NCBI GenBank assembly: GCA_021464525.1
Contig: JADRCO010000299.1
Coordinates: forward strand, 1-38,657
Origin: Rhizophagus sp. LPA8_4_AMF
Lineage: Eukaryota > Glomeromycota > Glomeromycetes > Glomerales > Glomeraceae
Length of the DNA: 38,657 bases
Direction: 5' to 3'
Both the position numbers and the translations under genes were made by a program. Shown here piece after piece: positions 34,301 through 38,657 of the stretch. How positions within the stretch are numbered: position 1 is the first letter of the stretch; each line of letters starts with the position of its first letter. The notes under the pieces were generated by a model. The model worked only from the letters and a program-made list of their open reading frames with translations, searched no databases and had not been told where the DNA came from.

Positions 34301-34659
34301 TTAATAATTATATTATTAAAAAAGTTAACTATTTGAAAATATCATGTAATAATAAATAGCTATTAACTTACCAACTATAACATTAATCATAAAATAAATT
34401 ATTTGGTTATATAAAATAAAATAAAAGTAAGTAATTTAATTATCATTCCAACTATAAGGTAACTACTATTACTTACGAGCTAATATATTAATATAAATTT
34501 ATAAGGTGTTAAATTATTATCTTACCTTTATCAACTAGTGTTATTATATTTATTATATTGTAAATTTGTTTTTAGGAAAAATTTTAGAATAATTTCAATT
34601 TGTATTTGATATTTATATTCACGCTAAATTCTTTTACCTTTATAGCTACTTTGAGCCAT
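28330..34659 (-). CDS. Kinase-like coiled-coil protein with micro-exon leader
   Basis: Probable signalling pseudokinase. The last two exons are firm: 30789-31002 and 28330-30705. They encode 'TGTSGDKTLDQFI', the loop GGFSTIYKA, a beta-3 Lys (VILKY), HYNFHDGNIL in place of HRD..N, SDYSG in place of DFG, YMAPE, and ASNIYSF where the family has ASDIYSF. The catalytic-loop Asp and the helix-F Asp are both Asn, so catalysis is doubtful. Residues from about 385 to 725 are a Gln/Glu/Lys-rich coiled coil. The first in-frame Met falls after the beta-3 Lys, so the start must lie upstream. The model begins at 34659 (MAQSSYK, exon 34638-34659), passes a 9-nt exon (34526-34534), 32 exons of 3 nt and a 1-nt exon (31081), and totals 2718 nt, or 905 aa, with no stop. 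The 5' half of the model is inference; the kinase exons are solid. Confidence 0.7.
29240..29835 (-). repeat. Internal duplication in the coiled coil
   Basis: Two successive segments of about 97 residues align: 'LQQRNSQFEQDNQSLKQ' followed by 'EFAENVNTLQTQITCLQNEK', and 'LQQRSSKFEQNNQTLRF' followed by 'EFAENKNALQIQITKLQEEK'. The second is followed by a short heptad run built on LEKEK and ELEKE (near 29090-29160). The rod has grown by tandem duplication. Confidence 0.75.
31081..34637 (-). repeat. Tandem array of about 35 introns separated by 1-, 3- and 9-nt exons
   Basis: Read on the minus strand, each unit (mostly 77-113 bp) is a full-looking intron: GTAAGTTATTTATTTAATT, a middle ATATAATTTAAACTAACTAA (CTAAC as likely branch site) and an ATATTTTAG-like end, then exactly three bases, then the next donor. 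Left coordinates of the 3-nt exons, as plus-strand lower ends, by class: TTG 34372, 33988, 32992, 32296, 31912, 31829, 31622, 31531, 31163; ATC 33888, 33500, 33298, 33089, 32591, 32394, 32207, 31735; GGT 34091, 33790, 32493, 31426, 31331; GGA 33188, 32006; GAA 33396, 32097; TTC 33691; GAC 33596; ATT 34192; AAA 34279; CTC 34477; CTT 31254. Despite clear divergence of intron bodies, no unit has lost its AG or GT. Donors are GTAAG in most, GTAAA in six TTG units and GTAAT at 31531. Entering in phase 1, the array encodes about 32 residues, starting ALENWFDRFRHRNRNL. Confidence 0.72.
32664..32967. mobile_element. MITE-like insertion inside one array intron
   Basis: One intron (32594-32991, about 398 nt) is four times longer than its neighbours because of about 296 bp of GC-richer, unrelated DNA. 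The ends are loosely inverted (CGGCCGATTGGGGAAATT on the left; AGGGACTTCCTCTATTGGCC then AATTTG on the right), with ATAT on each side as a possible target duplication. The host intron's donor, acceptor and end sequences are intact on both sides. Confidence 0.6.
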
Positions 34660-36280
34660 TCTGAATAAATTATTTGGAATTCTTTCTAAAAAAAAATGGT
34701 ATTAGAGTATATATAATTGTTTGTGTAATACAAATTGTCATATTATTTATTAAATGGTATCACTAAAAATATATAACGTACGAATGAACTCGGAAAATAT
34801 TTTATCCACTAAATATCTATTTTAGGCACCTGTTGGCAATGATCACATGATCATGCAGGTAACGCAGCGGAAAAACTTTTTCCTCGTCGATCATTTGACC
34901 AAAAAATTTTTACGTTTGACCAAATGTTCTATGGAAGAATTAAAACACTTGAGTCTGCCCCTTTAATTATCGGTTATATATATTTGATGTTTGTTTTAAA
35001 AATGGAGAAATGTCGATCAATGACGTTTTACAAAAAGAGATAAATATTTCGGAAAAACGAAAAAAGGTTTCACTTTTCATTATATACAAAATTCAAGAGT
35101 GTCAAGCGTCAGTATAGTAGTAAACTAGGTCTAATTGTCACACCAATGCATAACATAAAAAATCATTATACAGTATTGTATAAACTGGTGTGTGATGTTT
35201 TATGCGCTGATGCTGTTACAGGAACCAAAACTAGACGACTGGATGCGCAGTAAACAATATGTTTACATAGAAGGAGGAAATTTCAATGAGACGAGGTAAT
35301 TGATCAGAGAGATAGAATACGGAACTAGCAGTTTTGTACACTACCTTGATATACTCATTGTTACTTGAGAAAAGAGTTTTTGTCGTAAACTACAAGACTT
35401 TGCTGGAAGGACGGACTGTCGGACTGTATCTGGTATTATTTATAGATTTTGTAGTTTTTTTTTTTACCGATACTAACATACCGTAACATACACAAAATAC
35501 TATGTGCATTTTAGTAGTTAGGTTTAATGTATTTATTTTGTCTTATTTTAAGTAGTTCTAGTTTAAACAAAAAAATAGAACATCAAGCACAATCGTAACA
35601 CTTAGGTAAAATTTTCGCAATATTTTTAAAAGTAATGGTGCAATAATAGCTCCTGCAATGATTTTTTTTTATAAAATTTATTAAATTTATTTATCCTTTT
35701 TTTGACTGATATGTTACACTCCCATTCAATATCTGTGTTATTATGCATGACACCCAATATCATGCCTAATTTCTGAATTTTAACAGTTTTTATATAATAG
35801 TCTAATTTTTTAAATAATAACGTGTTATTTTTTACATAACCGATATTTTACCGGCCCCACTCTTTTTACTGGCAAAAATAACGGTCTACCAAGATCGGCA
35901 TGATCCTAATATGCTGCATAATAATGATACGTTTACATATAAACTTTTTAACTCTCAATATGGACTGATGGACATTAAAAAAAGCTAAACAATAATATAA
36001 TTATTTTATAAAAAATGTCAAACATGTTTTTCTATACATAATTTATGATATTACAATGTCAAATTATTTTATGCTTCTATAAAAATATTGATAAATACAA
36101 AGTTTTTAATATAATAGTATAATACTCTTTCACTTAACGTCTACACCTCACCTGAATTTCAGTAAATAAAACTTCAGTACTTCAATTATTTCAGTATTTT
36201 ATGTATTTTATATTCGAAGACTATTTTAAACATAAATAAAATAAGCATAAATAATGAAATGAAATTTATACCCTTAAATT
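34660..36280. other. Upstream region of the kinase-like gene
   Basis: No gene seen. Reading minus-ward from the proposed start, TTTTTTTTTAG at about 34688-34698 is followed by a frame open into the ATG ('RIPNNLFR' before MAQSSYK), so an additional upstream exon or a spliced 5' leader is possible. Palindromic TGATCACATGATCA lies near 34840. Confidence 0.4.
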
Positions 36281-36287
36281 TACAGCA

Positions 36288-36857
36288 AACAAGGCGAAGA
36301 GTAAGTACGCTTCAGACAATAAGAATGAAAAAGCACTTGAAAAATTTTCTTTTAAAAACGATTCCATTTGGAGATTAGAAATGCTAAAAAAAAATTATTA
36401 TTTTATTGTGAAAATGCACTTAATTTTTATAATTATGTTTTTTTTTATCATTTTTGTCATTTTTTGACCGGCTATTTATCAATCATATTTTATGCTTTCA
36501 GAAAGCTGAACTAAAAATTTTGGTTATTTGGGGTATAAGAGGACCCGAAAAATATTAATATAGGTAAGATCCAGCCAAAAAAAAATTACTCTTGTACGCA
36601 TTTTTTCAGGGCCGAAATTATGATAGTGTCAGTCAGATACTAAAACAGGAAATAAAATTCTGGACAACATTATCGAAAGTTGTCCAAAAAAGGTAAGATT
36701 TACATAATTATTCACTCCTACGGTCCTGGTAGAGGCAAGTATAATTATGGTATATGATATTAATTATGCAATTTACGTAAGGATAGTGACTTCTCTTCGT
36801 TTCTATTGACAATGTTTAAGAGTTATGTAACAGGTGTAACAGAGGACAGTACTGAAT
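36288..36857 (+). pseudogene. Possible relic of a trihelix/Myb-SANT-like gene
   Basis: Three plus-strand pieces look coding. 36288-36466 is an open frame ('KSKYASDNKNEKALEKF', 'DSIWRLEMLKKN'). 36502-36563, between a TTTCAG and a GTAAG, reads 'KAELKILVIWGIRGPEKY' and then meets a stop. 36610-36692, between TTTTTTCAG and GTAAG, reads 'GRNYDSVSQILKQEI'. The order 'L..IWG...RN...VS.IL' recalls trihelix (Myb/SANT-like) DNA-binding domains. The in-frame TAA and the missing ends argue for a relic. Low confidence. Confidence 0.28.
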
Positions 36858-36859
36858 AA

Positions 36860-38549
36860 TTTTCCTTATTTATTTTTCCTATTTTCATACCTTTGTTATT
36901 CTAAAACTAGTGAATCATTATATTATAATTGTTTTTCAAAAACAAATACATATATATTACATAATATGGATCAAGGTTATATGAATAATAGCTTTTATAG
37001 AAAATAAAAAACTGGTAGAAATTTTTTCATTTTACGTAGGTAAGTCTTTAATTTCACACAATATTACATTTAGAGCACTTTTTTAAGGACGCTTGTAATT
37101 TCTGCAAATAATCCTCATTATAACGTGTTCAAAATTATGAGTTTAGCAATGATTAAATAATCTAATTATAGCAACTAAGCACTCCAACCAATCCATGTTC
37201 TCGCCAAACCTCCTAAAAATTTATTAAAATTTTATTCTTTAAAAAAAAGAAAAAAAAATTATTGTGAGTAATATTTACCTAAAATTATCATGATACAGTA
37301 TGTTCCTAATTGATGCAATTTTTCAATTAATTTCTCACTTCTCTCTTTCATTGAACAAGATATGAACTTGGGTAAGCCGCATTAAAAATTCTGGAATAAT
37401 TCAAAATTGTACATTAGAATAATGCCTTCTTTTATTCTCCCTTGTTAATTGACTAAAGCTGTGACTGTGGATACTGAATACTTCTATTAATTTTTATTGG
37501 TTGCCCATTTTTTCCTTATTTCAAGACACAATTTATCAGAATTATTTTAATGAATAAAGTTATTTTAATGCTAGATTTTTTATCATGTGTTAGCATAAAG
37601 GTGCCAGTAGTTTCTAAATAATTCTAGCTAAAAAGTATAAAATTATGGCTAAAATTATGAATTCACGATGATTAAAATAATTATTATTATTATCTAACAG
37701 ATTATTTACTGTAGTTATAAATGAGATATGGGTTGATAAGCAAGTCTATACGTTAATTCAACTTTATATACTTAGTTTTTCTTAATGAGTCTCATCATAA
37801 ACAATTATTAATTTTCAATTCATAAAGAAACCTGAAAGGTTTATTCACTTTGATTATATCAAAATATTAAATAATGAAATATGCTATATACAGTACATAC
37901 CAAACCTATTACCTTTATATAATTCAAATGAATTATAAAATGAAATTAAACTACATCTAATTTACTTATTAATTAAAAGACATGACACATTATTTACGTT
38001 AATCAACTGCAATTTTCCACGTCTCAAATATATCATCTACAATCAATAAATGAATACTCTTATATACTTTTTGATTTTTTGCATTATTTCTTTTTTGATG
38101 AGTATGTTTTTATTTTTCCTCAGTTTTTGACTTTACTCTTGCGATAAATATGTTGAAAGTAATTATAATTTTTATTTCAATATCGTTAGTCTGAAACAAC
38201 TGGAAATAGCAATCGAATCTCTCAATTTTTTTTTTTACAGGTACAAAAGATTCTATGAAATGACATTATATTGTCACGTAATTTTTGAAACCTCCCACAT
38301 TAATGTATATACGTATGCATTACATGTACTGTATATATGTATATAGTAACGTGTCGTGTATTTAGAAAAACGTGAATTCTGATTGTAAAGCAAATATAAT
38401 GTTTAATTATATGAGGGATTGTTGAGATTTTAATTCATAATTTGTCTTACTTTAAAAGTGTCGAAGATATTAACAAGAATTTTAATCTTTGATATTTGAA
38501 GATAACATCAAAATTTGTTTTTCAAAAGTTAGGTCACGTTATATATTAT
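36860..38549. other. Non-coding right flank
   Basis: No gene seen. It holds the right copy of the kinase-flanking dispersed repeat (37371-37585) and otherwise AT-rich sequence. Confidence 0.5.
37371..37585 (+). repeat. Dispersed repeat flanking the kinase locus, right copy
   Basis: Partner of 27537-27765, sharing GCATTAAAAATTC, the motif GAATACTTCTATTAATTT and CAAGACA.AATTTATC in the same order. It has extra sequence (TTCTTTTATTCTCCCTTG) and is diverged. Confidence 0.6.
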
Positions 38550-38655
38550 CAGTGTTGGCCTTTTGGACTATTGGACTTTTGGACCATTGGACTATTGGAC
38601 TACTGGACTTAGTCCATTCCAATTCCATTAAAATTTGGACTATTGGACTATAGGC
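38550..38655. repeat. GGACTATT minisatellite at a possible element end
   Basis: From about 38566 the 9-10-bp unit TTGGACTAT/TTGGACTTT/TTGGACCAT repeats about seven times, then after a short break recurs twice up to the window edge. It begins directly after CAGTGTTGGCC, the kind of terminus seen at the ends of cut-and-paste transposons, so this may be the left end of an element continuing beyond the window. Confidence 0.6.
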
Positions 38656-38657
38656 TT

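Noticed and set aside
34449..34451. A further TTG after TTATAG inside the array, looking like another 3-nt exon
   Set aside because: It is followed by GAATGA, not a GT donor. It lies within a normal-length intron between the exons at 34477 and 34372, so it is not counted.
31081..34637. CRISPR-like or satellite reading of the 100-bp repeats
   Set aside because: The units have splice signals at fixed places and no invariant repeat with unique spacers. The organism is eukaryotic and an intron array explains the constant AG-NNN-GT core better.
34660..34700. Frame open upstream of the proposed kinase start (RIPNNLFR)
   Set aside because: Too short to assign. It may be a 5' leader or part of another exon, so the ATG at 34659 is kept as the working start.

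Overview
Organism. The window is very AT-rich and eukaryotic: genes are split by short introns (GTAAG donors, AG acceptors), and there are homopolymer and AT microsatellites, Tc1/mariner and pogo-type DNA transposons, and dispersed repeats. A kinase of the lineage-expanded type with a 'TSGxK..DxFI' lead-in and an 'APEILRGQ.YTQAS.IYSF' core, plus a small membrane-protein family, suggest an arbuscular mycorrhizal fungus (Glomeromycotina, Rhizophagus-like). This assignment is inference from gene style; no database search was made.

Layout. 1-2.9 kb: no gene; repeats and a purine-rich tract. 2.99-8.4 kb and 12.93-18.6 kb: two diverged copies of a block of about 5.5 kb. Each holds one minus-strand six-exon gene for a two-TM protein with a repeated helical tail (gene A 3140-5635, apparently frameshifted; gene B 13077-15532, intact, 691 aa). 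8.5-11.6 kb between them is a graveyard: a fragment of a third gene of this family, a dead Tc1 element (9214-10518), and a GAF-domain pseudogene split by a pogo/Tigger-type element (10766-11455). 18.6-24.6 kb: decayed sequence including a second, older Tc1 transposase. 24681-26189: gene C, the short plus-strand paralogue of A and B (371 aa), with identical internal exon sizes. 26.2-28.3 kb: intergenic with a foldback element. 28330-34659: a minus-strand gene for a kinase-like protein with a long coiled coil. 34.7-38.7 kb: mostly non-coding, with one weak relic and a tandem repeat at the right edge.

Main discovery candidate. The 5' part of the kinase-like gene (31081-34637) is a tandem array of about 35 consecutive, complete-looking spliceosomal introns. 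Most are 74-110 nt with GTAAG/GTAAA donors, many have CTAAC/CTAAT branch-like sites, and all end in AG. They are separated by exons of exactly 3 nt (32 of them), plus one of 9 nt and one of 1 nt. Splicing every intron joins a 22-nt start exon in frame to the kinase exons (2718 nt in total, 906 codons, no internal stop). The first in-frame Met of the kinase exons lies beyond the glycine loop and the beta-3 lysine, so a start upstream of the array is needed. Every 3-nt exon can be skipped without changing frame, while skipping the 1-nt exon destroys it. This is a sequence-derived model that cDNA would test.
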